14,249 bases of DNA from Methanosarcinaceae archaeon (GCA_030609665.1 JAUWBW010000018.1:1-14249); one strand, 5' to 3'; positions 1-6,287 are shown, counted from the first letter of the stretch. Numbers and translations: made by a program. The notes: generated by a model from the letters alone, not told the origin.

Positions 1-207
1 CTCGAACTTAAGGGTGCGGTTCGTTGACCTGAAACTGACGCAGCTTAACTGACTGTCGCGGTCTTTTATTGTGAAATAATAGTGTCCGGAGGAGTGTTTT
101 GTCAGGTTGGATATTTCTCCGCGTACCCATACTTCGTTCATCTGCGGGTCAGATGTGAGTATGTGTTTGATGTAGTTGTTGAGTTGTGAGACTGTGTATA
201 TTCCCAT
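1..207 (-). CDS. xseA: Exodeoxyribonuclease VII large subunit, N-terminal part (runs off left edge)
   Basis: The reverse strand from an ATG at 207-205 reads 69 codons without a stop to the window edge. The product begins MGIYTVSQLNNYIKHIL and continues with WVRGEISNLTKHSSGHYYF and QLSCVSFRSTNRTLKFE. This is the hallmark of the N-terminal OB-fold, nucleic-acid-binding domain of XseA (GEISN, SGH.YF.LKD, LSCV.FR). In bacteria XseA pairs with the small subunit XseB to degrade single-stranded DNA in the cytoplasm; the catalytic core would lie to the left, outside the window. A good ribosome binding site, GGAGAGG, lies 5 nt before the ATG, which supports this start. The gene is divergent from the zinc-ribbon gene at 361. 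Exonuclease VII is a bacterial-type enzyme in an otherwise archaeal context, so an old transfer is likely. Whether a small-subunit gene follows cannot be seen. Confidence 0.9.
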   Translation of the reverse strand, partial: MGIYTVSQLNNYIKHILTSDPQMNEVWVRGEISNLTKHSSGHYYFTIKDRDSQLSCVSFRSTNRTLKFE

Positions 208-250
208 GGGACCTCTCCGCTTTTCTTATGGGTATTATGTGGGGGGTGGT

Positions 251-258
251 ATTATAGT
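251..258 (-). promoter_or_regulatory. Candidate TATA box for xseA
   Basis: On the minus strand the sequence reads CTATAATA about 45 nt upstream of the xseA ATG. A start site about 25 nt downstream would leave a leader of about 20 nt that includes the GGAGAGG ribosome binding site. Position and sequence fit an archaeal promoter, but the call is by eye. Confidence 0.45.
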
Positions 259-296
259 TTGATGCAAGCGGGGCGAAAGTGTTATTGAGACTGGGA

Positions 297-309
297 TTAA
301 ATATATTTA
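297..309 (+). promoter_or_regulatory. Candidate TATA box for the 47-aa zinc-ribbon gene
   Basis: TTAAATATATTTA lies about 55 nt ahead of the ATG at 361. A start site about 25 nt downstream would give a leader of about 30 nt carrying the GAGGT ribosome binding site (349-353). It is a good match to an archaeal TATA element and supports independent transcription of this small gene. Confidence 0.5.
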
Positions 310-360
310 CTCATGCATTCAATAGTAAAAGTATCAAATGGATATATGAGGTAGTCAACT

Positions 361-504
361 ATGAACTATAGATGCAAGATATGCGAAGGAAAAATGAATC
401 GGTGGAGATTCCCTACAATGAAACGCCACGACCAGTTTGGACGTCAGCTTGTTATTTACAAGTGCGTTGAATGTGGGGAAGAAGAAACATATCCTGATCT
501 TTAA
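361..504 (+). CDS. Small zinc-ribbon protein (47 aa)
   Basis: An ATG at 361 opens a 47-codon frame ending in TAA. The product starts MNYRCKICEGKMNRW and ends YKCVECGEEETYPDL. Two CxxC knuckles, C5/C8 and C34/C37, are separated by a basic stretch (KRHDQFGRQ), which is the layout of a single small zinc ribbon. A GAGGT ribosome binding site sits 7-8 nt upstream, a TATA-like element lies further up, and a T8 tract follows the gene, so it looks like a complete short transcription unit. No specific function can be assigned. Stand-alone zinc ribbons in archaea are often nucleic-acid or protein adaptors, but that is only a family-level expectation. The two intact metal-binding knuckles and the ribosome binding site make a chance frame unlikely. 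Confidence 0.75.
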   Translation: MNYRCKICEGKMNRWRFPTMKRHDQFGRQLVIYKCVECGEEETYPDL

Positions 505-547
505 ATCGTTTCTAAGTACACACGCAAACCAAGCTGTAACGGTGGTC

Positions 548-563
548 TTTTTTTTGGAAAAAA
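548..563. terminator. Bidirectional T8-GG-A6 terminator between convergent genes
   Basis: The stretch TTTTTTTTGGAAAAAA lies between the plus-strand zinc-ribbon gene (ending 504) and the minus-strand KaiC-like gene (ending 589). It gives a T8 run on the plus strand and a T6 run on the minus strand. Archaeal RNA polymerase terminates at oligo-T tracts in the non-template strand, so this short element could serve both convergent transcripts. Confidence 0.6.
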
Positions 564-588
564 GTGAGGGTATTGTGTAATGCCCATA

Positions 589-1368
589 TCAGAACATTGA
601 ATATACTTCTTCGTGTGGATGGATCACGAACCCGGTTGGCGTGATGTCATACGGATGGATCTTTTTACTGTGGTCCGAGCCGCGCATCTTGTAGATCTCC
701 ATGCTGCGCATGCGCACGTTCTCATGGCGCTTGTAGTAAAGCACGACAGTTCCTTCCGTAACAAAATTCTCTACACCGAACCGTGATTGTTGGGTATCAT
801 CAGTGACCTCACATGTCATCATTGATGTGAGTCCGAGCACTTCAAGTGTTGTGCTGAGTTTGAGCAGTTCCACTCTGATCTTTGCCGGATCATGGAGGTT
901 AAAACCTATGGATGTGGACGAATCAATGAGTGCGCGTCTTGCACCTACCTCCTCTTGTGCCGCAATGATCTGGTCCATCATGGAGCGCATGTCAAAGGGG
1001 CGCACGTCTACGTATTTTTCCTGTGAAGGTATTCCTATTTTTGTGGAGCATGCATCGATGATTGCGAGTTTGCCTTCATCTTCGAGCGCTTGTAGGTCCC
1101 ATCCGAATCTCAATACGTTTTCCCTTATTTGATCGGGTCGCTCTTCAGTCGCGACTATGATTCCATTCTCTCCGTATTTTACAACGCCGTTGTAGATGAA
1201 TTGAATTGAGAAATTCGTTTTTCCTGCACCGGATGTGCCTGATATCAAATATGTGTTATCACGGATGAGTCCACCTCCACAGAGTTCGTCAAAGCCGGAT
1301 ATACCGGTTTTGACTCTATTACTCGCGTCATCCATTGAGATATCTTCAGAAATAGCCCCGTCAAACAT
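589..1368 (-). CDS. KaiC/RadA-like (RAD55 family) ATPase
   Basis: This is a single-domain RecA/KaiC-fold ATPase. Numbered from the ATG used here (259 aa), it has a Walker A GTSGAGKT near residues 44-51, the adjacent glutamate pair (ATEERPDQ) near 75-76 typical of KaiC-family ATPases, and a Walker B-like strand RRALIDSSTSI near 144-154. It ends with the KMRGSDHSKKIHPYDITPTG segment seen in archaeal KaiC-like proteins. There is no second KaiC domain and no membrane segment. The family includes signalling ATPases and RecA paralogues; the specific role is unknown. The reading frame opens earlier at a GTG (1380), but a strong ribosome binding site, GAGGGGTGA (1385-1377), overlaps that GTG and sits 8 nt before the ATG at 1368, so the ATG is preferred. 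The gene is monocistronic and convergent with the zinc-ribbon gene. Confidence 0.85.
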   Translation of the reverse strand: MFDGAISEDISMDDASNRVKTGISGFDELCGGGLIRDNTYLISGTSGAGKTNFSIQFIYNGVVKYGENGIIVATEERPDQIRENVLRFGWDLQALEDEGKLAIIDACSTKIGIPSQEKYVDVRPFDMRSMMDQIIAAQEEVGARRALIDSSTSIGFNLHDPAKIRVELLKLSTTLEVLGLTSMMTCEVTDDTQQSRFGVENFVTEGTVVLYYKRHENVRMRSMEIYKMRGSDHSKKIHPYDITPTGFVIHPHEEVYSMF

Positions 1369-1376
1369 TTTATTGG

Positions 1377-1385
1377 TCACCCCTC
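1377..1385 (-). promoter_or_regulatory. Ribosome binding site that decides the KaiC-like start
   Basis: The minus strand reads GAGGGGTGA, closely matching the complement of the archaeal 16S rRNA 3' end (GGAGGTGA). It covers the upstream GTG codon at 1380 and stands 8 nt before the ATG at 1368. That favours the ATG and shortens the protein by four residues relative to the longest frame. Confidence 0.6.
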
Positions 1386-1474
1386 ATTTTTAGTTAAATG
1401 TGATATGTTGTGTAAATTCAGTTATGATGTATTGATCATAGTAATATATGTTTGCTTGTAGTTTGTGGTCATGT

Positions 1475-1522
1475 CACATATATTTTATTAATTATATTAC
1501 ATACGACATACGTATATATGTG
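1475..1522. repeat. Inverted repeat CACATATAT / ATATATGTG
   Basis: CACATATAT (1475-1483) and its exact reverse complement ATATATGTG (1514-1522) are separated by 30 bp of very AT-rich DNA. A second, tighter inverted repeat, TATGAT-6 nt-ATCATA, lies at 1423-1440, between a TATA-like ATATATTA (1442-1449, minus) and the KaiC-like gene. Either could be an operator for that gene, but in such AT-rich sequence chance palindromes are common. No convincing gene or RNA was seen in 1381-1593. Confidence 0.35.
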
Positions 1523-1593
1523 TATTGAACATGTGAGGTCTGATACAGGATTTCTTATTATGAAGTTCATTATAGTTAAGTACCTAATATTTA

Positions 1594-1645
1594 ATAGATG
1601 ACTTCGATAGATGACTTCGATAGATGACTTCGATAGATGACTTCG
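1594..1645. repeat. Tandem array A: 4 perfect copies of a 13-bp unit
   Basis: The unit ATAGATGACTTCG occurs four times head to tail without a mismatch (1594, 1607, 1620, 1633). The 13-bp period is not a multiple of three and no credible protein spans it, so it is non-coding. It abuts array B without a gap. Perfect identity of the copies points to recent expansion or active homogenisation. Confidence 0.95.
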
Positions 1646-1710
1646 ATAGAAATCATCGATAGAAATCATCGATAGAAATCATCGATAGAAATCATCGATA
1701 GAAATCATCA
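1646..1710. repeat. Tandem array B: 5 copies of a second 13-bp unit
   Basis: The unit ATAGAAATCATCG occurs five times (1646, 1659, 1672, 1685, 1698). The first four are perfect and the fifth ends in A instead of G; a decayed partial copy follows at 1711. Array B keeps the period and phase of array A and shares 9 of 13 bases with it directly. Its 9-bp core GAAATCATC also matches the reverse complement of the array A core (GAAGTCATC) at 8 of 9 positions. The two blocks could therefore pair with one another in single-stranded DNA or RNA. Confidence 0.95.
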
Positions 1711-1712
1711 AT

Positions 1713-1732
1713 ACTAATCACATTTCATTAGT
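1713..1732. repeat. Small hairpin ACTAAT-8 nt-ATTAGT followed by T4
   Basis: ACTAAT (1713-1718) and ATTAGT (1727-1732) can form a 6-bp stem just after array B, with CTTTT following. It may be a weak terminator or simply the degenerate end of the repeats. The rest of the gap up to 1850 is AT-rich with nothing recognisable. Confidence 0.3.
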
Positions 1733-1856
1733 CTTTTACAGTATTGCGATTCCCTCATTAAAAAATTGGTCAAATCAGTGAATGACAAAAAGTCTCCAAA
1801 ATTATTTCAGAATGATTAAATATTAATTTGACAAAGTTAAACTACTTACCCCAAAC

Positions 1857-1864
1857 TTAATATA
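1857..1864 (+). promoter_or_regulatory. Candidate TATA box for the homocitrate synthase gene
   Basis: TTAATATA lies about 50 nt before the ATG at 1912. It would place the start site near 1885-1890 and give a leader of about 25 nt. The 13-bp arrays end about 145 bp upstream of this element. The ribosome binding site is weak (AGGA, 1900-1903). Confidence 0.5.
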
Positions 1865-1911
1865 GACCTTTATGGTTATGCACGACTAATTAACTGACAG
1901 GATCCGATAAC

Positions 1912-3090
1912 ATGTCCAATCTGCCTGAATACTCAAAAAACACTTTGATGGATTATTTAGATCTAAAGCCGCTTGACATAGAGATATGTGATGTTACATT
2001 ACGTGATGGGGAACAGACGCCGGGTGTTGCATTCAACAAGAAAGAAAAGGTAGCAATTGCTCTCGAATTGGATTCTGTTGGTGTTGAAATTATTGAGGTA
2101 GGATTTCCTGTGGTCTCGTCTGCGGAAAAGGCTATTGTAAAAGAGGTTGCCGGCATGGGACTTGATGCAAGGACATGCTGTCTTGCACGATCGGTCATTG
2201 GGGATGTGGATGCTGCAATTGATTGCGGTGTTGATTTTGTAAGTATCTTTATTGCGATGTCGGACTTGCATCTTAGGTACAAGTACCATAAAACTTGTGA
2301 GGAGATGGCAGAGTGTGCATTCAGTACAATTGAGTACGCGAAAGATCATGGTCTTGGTGTAAGGTTTGCGGCAGAGGATGCTACCCGAACAAGTATCGAT
2401 ACGCTCAAAAAAGCATTTCTCATGGCAGAAGACTACAAAGTGGATTATGTAAGTATTGCAGATACGATCGGTATCCTTAATCCAAGCACCACGTCCTATC
2501 TTGTGAGCGAGATAAAAAAGGTTGTTCACACCCCGATATGCATACATTGCCACGATGATCTGGGAATGGCAACGGCAAATACCCTTGCTGCTGCTGAGGC
2601 AGGCGCAAAACAACTTCATACGACTGTGAATGGCATCGGTGAGAGAGCTGGAAACGCTGCTCTTGAAGAAGTGCTGGTTGCATTACGGTTACAGTATGGA
2701 ATTGATAGGTATGACGTTTCAAAACTAATTAACCTGTCCAATATGGTCGTGAAATATTCAAAAGTCCTGCCTGCAGTCAATAAGGCAGTTGTGGGCAGGA
2801 ATGCTTTCAGGCACGAATCCGGCATACATGTCGCTGCGATACTCGAACAACCCCGAACATACGAACTTTACAGTCCTGAGATGGTTGGAGGTAAGCGAAA
2901 CCTTGTTGTAGGCAAACACACTGGAACCAAGGCGCTAAAAGGTATCCTCAAGGACATGGGTTACACTCTTGAGAGGAATGAATTGTGCGATCTTATTGAC
3001 AAGGTTAAAGTTTGCACAGAAGCAAAGCGCGGAATACCAAGAAATCGTCTCGAAGAGATGATCCATGAAGTAAAGATGCATGATATATGA
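1912..3090 (+). CDS. aksA: Homocitrate synthase (AksA/NifV type) of the isopropylmalate synthase family
   Basis: The 392-aa protein is a DRE-TIM metallolyase-family condensing enzyme. It has CDVTLRDGEQTPG (26-38) with the metal-binding Asp, FAAEDATRT (152-160), the HxH metal ligands in CIHCHDDLG (210-218), GIGERAGN (241-248) and HESGIHV (301-307). It stops at about 390 residues and so lacks the C-terminal allosteric LeuA dimer domain that would extend a leucine-pathway enzyme to about 500. That length, and AMSDLHLRYK (115-124) where 2-isopropylmalate synthases usually have SPIH, favour homocitrate synthase. In methanogens AksA condenses 2-oxoglutarate and longer 2-oxoacids with acetyl-CoA to build the coenzyme B side chain, and homocitrate may also serve nitrogenase. 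Citramalate synthase or a short isopropylmalate synthase remain possible. It is monocistronic, with its own TATA element and a terminator-like hairpin. Confidence 0.8.
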   Translation: MSNLPEYSKNTLMDYLDLKPLDIEICDVTLRDGEQTPGVAFNKKEKVAIALELDSVGVEIIEVGFPVVSSAEKAIVKEVAGMGLDARTCCLARSVIGDVDAAIDCGVDFVSIFIAMSDLHLRYKYHKTCEEMAECAFSTIEYAKDHGLGVRFAAEDATRTSIDTLKKAFLMAEDYKVDYVSIADTIGILNPSTTSYLVSEIKKVVHTPICIHCHDDLGMATANTLAAAEAGAKQLHTTVNGIGERAGNAALEEVLVALRLQYGIDRYDVSKLINLSNMVVKYSKVLPAVNKAVVGRNAFRHESGIHVAAILEQPRTYELYSPEMVGGKRNLVVGKHTGTKALKGILKDMGYTLERNELCDLIDKVKVCTEAKRGIPRNRLEEMIHEVKMHDI

Positions 3091-3122
3091 TCATGCATAA
3101 CATTTCTGTGGCTGATTTTTTT
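3078..3122 (+). terminator. Hairpin plus T7 terminator after the homocitrate synthase gene
   Basis: GCATGAT (3078-3084) and ATCATGC (3090-3096) form a perfect 7-bp stem with a 5-nt loop that overlaps the stop codon. A T7 run follows at 3116-3122. It lies between convergent genes (plus ends 3090, minus ends 3144), so a termination role fits. The T-tract is probably the active part. Confidence 0.5.
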
Positions 3123-3143
3123 CAACCTACAATTATTTTATAA

Positions 3144-4241
3144 TCATAAACTAAAATGAGCATCCTCGCCATAACTGAGGGTAGACTCTTTTCCCTGCAT
3201 CAGGTCAACACCATCGACTTCCACGGCAACATTTTCAATATCCAGCACCAACTGGTAATAATTGAACTTCATCTTTAGAACATCATATTGGTAAAGATGC
3301 CTACCCACTATTTTGGCGGTAAGACTTACCTTTTCGCCTTCATTTCCTTTGCCGGTTACATGTATCGTGTCGGTCGAAGGGGAGAATTTTGTTTTGGTTG
3401 ACTTGCCATTGGCGGAATAGTTAAAAGTCATTTCATAGAAATGATATCTCTTATTTGTGACAATGTCGTCAAAAATAAATTCAAGCGGTGCGCCATAGTT
3501 CAATATTTTTGAGGGGAAATAACGGAACCACATGCGTGATCTGTCATTGAAATTCAACATCACGATCTTCCATGGCAATGTGGACCCAAAACCAAGTGCT
3601 CTTTCCAGCCAGAAACTTCCATAAAAATCCCGGTCGAACAGCATGCCTTTACAGGTGCCGAACAGGTCGCTCATTTTACTGGCAATGAAATACTGAAATC
3701 CGCGACTGTTGCGGGCGTAAGCATCAAAATTCTCGCTGAATGCTATTAGTGAAGTGTACTTGACGATCGGGTTTTGTACAGATCCATCCTTGAACTCTGC
3801 AGATGTGGAACTGAATTTGGTAACAATATTGTTGTTGTCCTGTATTTCCATATCGTAATGAGGGAATGACTTTTTGATAGAAATCTGATAACCCGAATCG
3901 GTCTCACACTCAAAATCCCCGTTTTTCACGGTACAGGTACAGAGTTCATGCACCAGATCCGATACTCCCCCATCCTTGTACTGCCATATCCCGCAGTAGC
4001 ATGAGAATGTTTCATCGTCGATTTGTTCATCAGAAAAACGTGTGCCGTTTAGCGTATAATCAATTGCGCCCCGGCTTATGAGTACCTGAAGCATGCGGGG
4101 GTTTTCTTTATCATAATCTGACATTAGCCAGAACCAGTAAGCACCATTTAAGAGCTTTAAACGGTTAACTGAATAGATGGCCTCATCCATAGTGTCCCAT
4201 TGGGGAGCTACCATCCAGTCCTTCACTTTTGCAGGAAGCAT
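3144..4241 (-). CDS. Unknown 365-aa protein, possibly CrtC/AttH lipocalin-like
   Basis: I do not firmly recognise this protein. It is soluble-looking, with no signal peptide or membrane helix. It is rich in aromatic residues and in alternating strand-like segments, such as YHFYEMTFNYSANGKSTKTK (266-285) and KMKFNYYQLVLDIENVAVEV (323-342). Two CxC pairs (C81/C83, C101/C103) lie in the N-terminal half. The middle stretch GFQYFIASKM (181-190), FYGSFWLERALG (206-217) and LPWKIVMLNFND (222-233) recalls the two-barrel lipocalin-like CrtC/AttH (hydroxyneurosporene hydratase-like) family, but this is an impression only. It starts 15 nt after the NYN-domain gene on the same strand, so the two probably share a transcript. 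No clear ribosome binding site precedes the ATG, which suggests dependence on translation of the upstream gene. Confidence 0.75.
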   Translation of the reverse strand: MLPAKVKDWMVAPQWDTMDEAIYSVNRLKLLNGAYWFWLMSDYDKENPRMLQVLISRGAIDYTLNGTRFSDEQIDDETFSCYCGIWQYKDGGVSDLVHELCTCTVKNGDFECETDSGYQISIKKSFPHYDMEIQDNNNIVTKFSSTSAEFKDGSVQNPIVKYTSLIAFSENFDAYARNSRGFQYFIASKMSDLFGTCKGMLFDRDFYGSFWLERALGFGSTLPWKIVMLNFNDRSRMWFRYFPSKILNYGAPLEFIFDDIVTNKRYHFYEMTFNYSANGKSTKTKFSPSTDTIHVTGKGNEGEKVSLTAKIVGRHLYQYDVLKMKFNYYQLVLDIENVAVEVDGVDLMQGKESTLSYGEDAHFSL

Positions 4242-4256
4242 GATTGTGAATTGAAA

Positions 4257-4832
4257 TTATTCAGTAACGATTGCAGAATCGCCGACATTTTCGTCTACAA
4301 TTTCATTATCATTGTTTTGTGCATGCTCATCTTTACATTCATCACATGTCATGCGCTCGCCGGATAACAGGACCACATAGTCTGCAGTATTTTTGAGCGC
4401 AGTCGAAAAACCCGGCTCCACGCCAAAGATAATTGTTTCTTTACCGTGTTCGTTCGCTTTGTTCAAAAGAGGTTTAAAATCAGCATCACGCGTGACGAGT
4501 GCCAGAGTATCAATGTTTGGATTAAATACCAGTTCCATGCCTTCTACCGCAAGTCGTACATCAACATCGCTTGAACAGATAATTGGTTCAAGCCCATTGT
4601 TCTCAATGGCTTCCACCAGTTTGTCTGATGCATATTGATTCAGAAATACGCGTCCGACTTTTACATTACCATACTCCTTCAATACATCTCCTATCTCTTC
4701 AAGGTCAACATTGAACTCTTTGCGAAGAACGTTAGGACCATCGACAAGCAAACCTATGCTTCGTCTCCCCGTCTCTTTTTTCGTGCTGAGGTATTTTACA
4801 ATTGAACTAAATCCGGTTTTCATTGGCGGCAT
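4257..4832 (-). CDS. NYN/PIN-like domain protein, probable nuclease (TIGR00288-like)
   Basis: The 191-aa protein has a NYN (LabA/Zc3h12a-type PIN-like) domain. An N-terminal strand with the acidic motif IGLLVDGPNVLRKEF lies at about 26-40, a middle strand CSSDVDVRLAVEGMEL at about 86-101, and the conserved LALVTRDADFKPLLNKA at about 110-126. The aspartates of VDGPN, DVDVR and RDADF fit a metal-dependent active site. The tail after about residue 155 is polar and acidic (DNDNEIVDENVGDS) with a CxxC pair (C163/C166), perhaps a small metal site. The family is widespread in methanogens and is annotated as a conserved probable nuclease; RNA is the usual inferred substrate. It is first in a two-gene unit with the 365-aa protein. 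The start has little Shine-Dalgarno support, so the ATG at 4823 (codon 4) is also possible. Confidence 0.85.
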   Translation of the reverse strand: MPPMKTGFSSIVKYLSTKKETGRRSIGLLVDGPNVLRKEFNVDLEEIGDVLKEYGNVKVGRVFLNQYASDKLVEAIENNGLEPIICSSDVDVRLAVEGMELVFNPNIDTLALVTRDADFKPLLNKANEHGKETIIFGVEPGFSTALKNTADYVVLLSGERMTCDECKDEHAQNNDNEIVDENVGDSAIVTE

Positions 4833-4850
4833 AAATAATACTCACTACAG

Positions 4851-4860
4851 TTTATAAAAA
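4851..4860 (-). promoter_or_regulatory. Candidate TATA box for the NYN-365-aa gene pair
   Basis: On the minus strand TTTTTATAAA lies about 20 nt ahead of the ATG at 4832. A start site about 25 nt downstream would fall on or just inside the annotated start, implying a leaderless mRNA or use of the ATG at 4823. A second AT-rich element, GTATAATAATTA, lies about 20 nt further upstream and would give a normal short leader. Which is used cannot be told from sequence. Confidence 0.4.
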
Positions 4861-4968
4861 GTCATAATTATTATACATCATTGAATTTCATAGCAGAATA
4901 TAACCTTTGCTAAATTGACACAAAATTTATAATAGCATCTGCTTAAGTAACCGGGTATGTATTTGGAA

Positions 4969-5385
4969 TTAAAGCAGGTCTGCAAGTAATTTTTCTTTCA
5001 CATTTCCTCGCTCAGGCGCATTCTTCTCCAGCCTGAACAATTTGATTGTTTTACCACCAATCTTTTTTCTGATATATCTAATTTCCCCACCATTTTTCAC
5101 AAGTTCATCCATCACATCCTCAAACTGCATTCGTTCAGATTCGGACAGTTCAATGATCCCTTCACTATCGGAAAACCAGTTATACACTTTGAGAAGTGTT
5201 ACATCACGCACTCGTTTCAACTCTTCCGTGTCTACAATATCATCCACATAGATGGTTCTTTTCAGTTCCGGTGACCAACCTGCAATTTTCTCTTCAAGAT
5301 CGATAAAATAAATTGGAATTTCCTCGCCCTCATATGGTGTGGGGAAGTATGCAGTCAGATGTTCTTTGGATCTTTTCAGACTCAT
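4969..5385 (-). CDS. Conserved-looking hypothetical protein (138 aa), coupled to rhomboid
   Basis: I do not recognise this protein. It is small, soluble and charged. It has a hydrophobic strand near the N-terminus (EIPIYFIDLEEKI), a helical middle (SESERMQFEDVMDELVKNGG) and a basic beta-hairpin-like end (EIRYIRKKIGGKTIKLFRLE). There is no metal motif, signal peptide or membrane segment. Its ATG shares one base with the stop codon of the upstream AN1-rhomboid gene (TGATG). An in-frame GTG directly before the ATG (5388-5386) could also be used, giving 139 aa. The AAAGGTG just before the ATG is too close to act as a normal binding site, so translation is probably coupled to the rhomboid gene. 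The coupling suggests the two products are made together and may act together, but nothing in the sequence shows how. Confidence 0.75.
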   Translation of the reverse strand: MSLKRSKEHLTAYFPTPYEGEEIPIYFIDLEEKIAGWSPELKRTIYVDDIVDTEELKRVRDVTLLKVYNWFSDSEGIIELSESERMQFEDVMDELVKNGGEIRYIRKKIGGKTIKLFRLEKNAPERGNVKEKLLADLL

Positions 5386-6260
5386 CACCTTTGGGAATAG
5401 TAATCATGCGCTCTTCCAAAGCGCCGTGATCCGTAAGCCTTCTTGATCCTCATGCCCATAAGCAACCCAACAAAAACACCGCTCAGGTGTGCAGTGTGAG
5501 CGATCATATCAGGTGCACCGATGAGCACGAAATCCATAAGTGCGAACAGTACCAGTGCATGAATTATTTTCATGGGTATAAAGTACACGTACACCCGTAT
5601 CTCAGGTGCCAGAATTGCCAGACATGCGAACACGCCATATATTGCACCGCTTGCTCCTATCATTGGACCTGTGCCGGTTAAGATATATCCGATCGCGGCA
5701 ACGATGCCGGAGGTAAAAAATACATTCCAAAACACACGATTTCCAACACGCCTCTCAAGTTCTCTCCCAAAGAAGAACAGCACGAGCATGTTAAAGAAGA
5801 GGTGAGTTAAACTTGCGTGCAAGAATATATGGGTAATGAGTGTCCAGGGTCTTGTGAATAATATTAGATATTGTGGAGATGTGGGGAATAACCAGAAGAA
5901 ATCAACATAACCGCGTATAATGAACTGAAGGAAAAAAGAAACTACGCACACATATATAATTGCCATCGAAGGACTTGCGTACATTGAGCGTTTGATTCGG
6001 TCAAGCATCCCGGCCGCCGCACCTTTTGCTGCATGTTTTGCAGTGTTTTTCAACATGTCCTTGATCAACTTTTCTGCATCTGCATTCTGTGAGTGGGTAT
6101 TCCCATGTGTGCCGGGAAAACCTTGTGGGGCATTCTCATCAAAACCTGCACATCCATGCTGTTCAGGGAGCCTGTGGTCTGAGCAATACGTTTTACCACA
6201 GTATCTGCACTTATAAGGCATAGGTTCCTGTTTGCCACATATCCAGCATTCGTTGGTCAA
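5385..6260 (-). CDS. AN1-type zinc finger-rhomboid family intramembrane serine protease
   Basis: The protein joins two domains. Near the N-terminus is a textbook AN1 zinc finger: C-x2-C-x9-C-x2-C-x4-C-x2-H-x5-H-x-C, beginning at ECWICGK. A Gly/His/Asn-rich linker leads to a six-helix rhomboid domain. The catalytic serine lies in GASGAIYG and the catalytic histidine in AHTAHLSG; the HASLTHLFFNM segment carries the conserved His and Asn of helix 2. The N-terminus should be cytoplasmic, with the active site within the membrane. The family cleaves single-pass membrane proteins; the AN1 finger may recruit substrate or partners. The longest frame starts at ATG 6287 (300 aa), but that codon lacks a ribosome binding site. 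A GGAGG (6270-6266) stands 5 nt before a TTG at 6260, just ahead of the zinc finger, so the 291-aa form is preferred. It is followed by the coupled 138-aa gene. Confidence 0.9.
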   Translation of the reverse strand: MTNECWICGKQEPMPYKCRYCGKTYCSDHRLPEQHGCAGFDENAPQGFPGTHGNTHSQNADAEKLIKDMLKNTAKHAAKGAAAGMLDRIKRSMYASPSMAIIYVCVVSFFLQFIIRGYVDFFWLFPTSPQYLILFTRPWTLITHIFLHASLTHLFFNMLVLFFFGRELERRVGNRVFWNVFFTSGIVAAIGYILTGTGPMIGASGAIYGVFACLAILAPEIRVYVYFIPMKIIHALVLFALMDFVLIGAPDMIAHTAHLSGVFVGLLMGMRIKKAYGSRRFGRAHDYYSQR

Positions 6261-6265
6261 ATTAT

Positions 6266-6270
6266 CCTCC
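6266..6270 (-). promoter_or_regulatory. GGAGG ribosome binding site favouring a TTG start for the rhomboid gene
   Basis: The minus strand reads GGAGG-ATAAT-TTG. The strong Shine-Dalgarno core lies inside the longest frame and 5 nt ahead of the TTG at 6260, while the upstream ATG at 6287 has no such site. Confidence 0.5.
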
Positions 6271-6287
6271 AAAATATTCAACAGCAT

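Noticed and set aside
1469..1669. 66-codon minus-strand frame across the 13-bp arrays
   Set aside because: Its N-terminal part simply translates the repeats out of a three-base period, there is no ribosome binding site, and the remainder is low-complexity AT-rich sequence.
1594..1710. Possible CRISPR array
   Set aside because: The units are 13 bp and directly contiguous with no unique spacers, and no cas genes are present.
1594..1850. Replication origin built on the 13-bp iterons
   Set aside because: There is no adjacent orc1/cdc6 gene and no recognisable origin recognition box in the window; the arrays alone are not enough.
1999..2619. 206-codon minus-strand frame inside the homocitrate synthase gene
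   Set aside because: It lies wholly opposite a gene with clear family motifs, has cysteine-rich low-quality sequence and no recognisable domain; a shadow frame.
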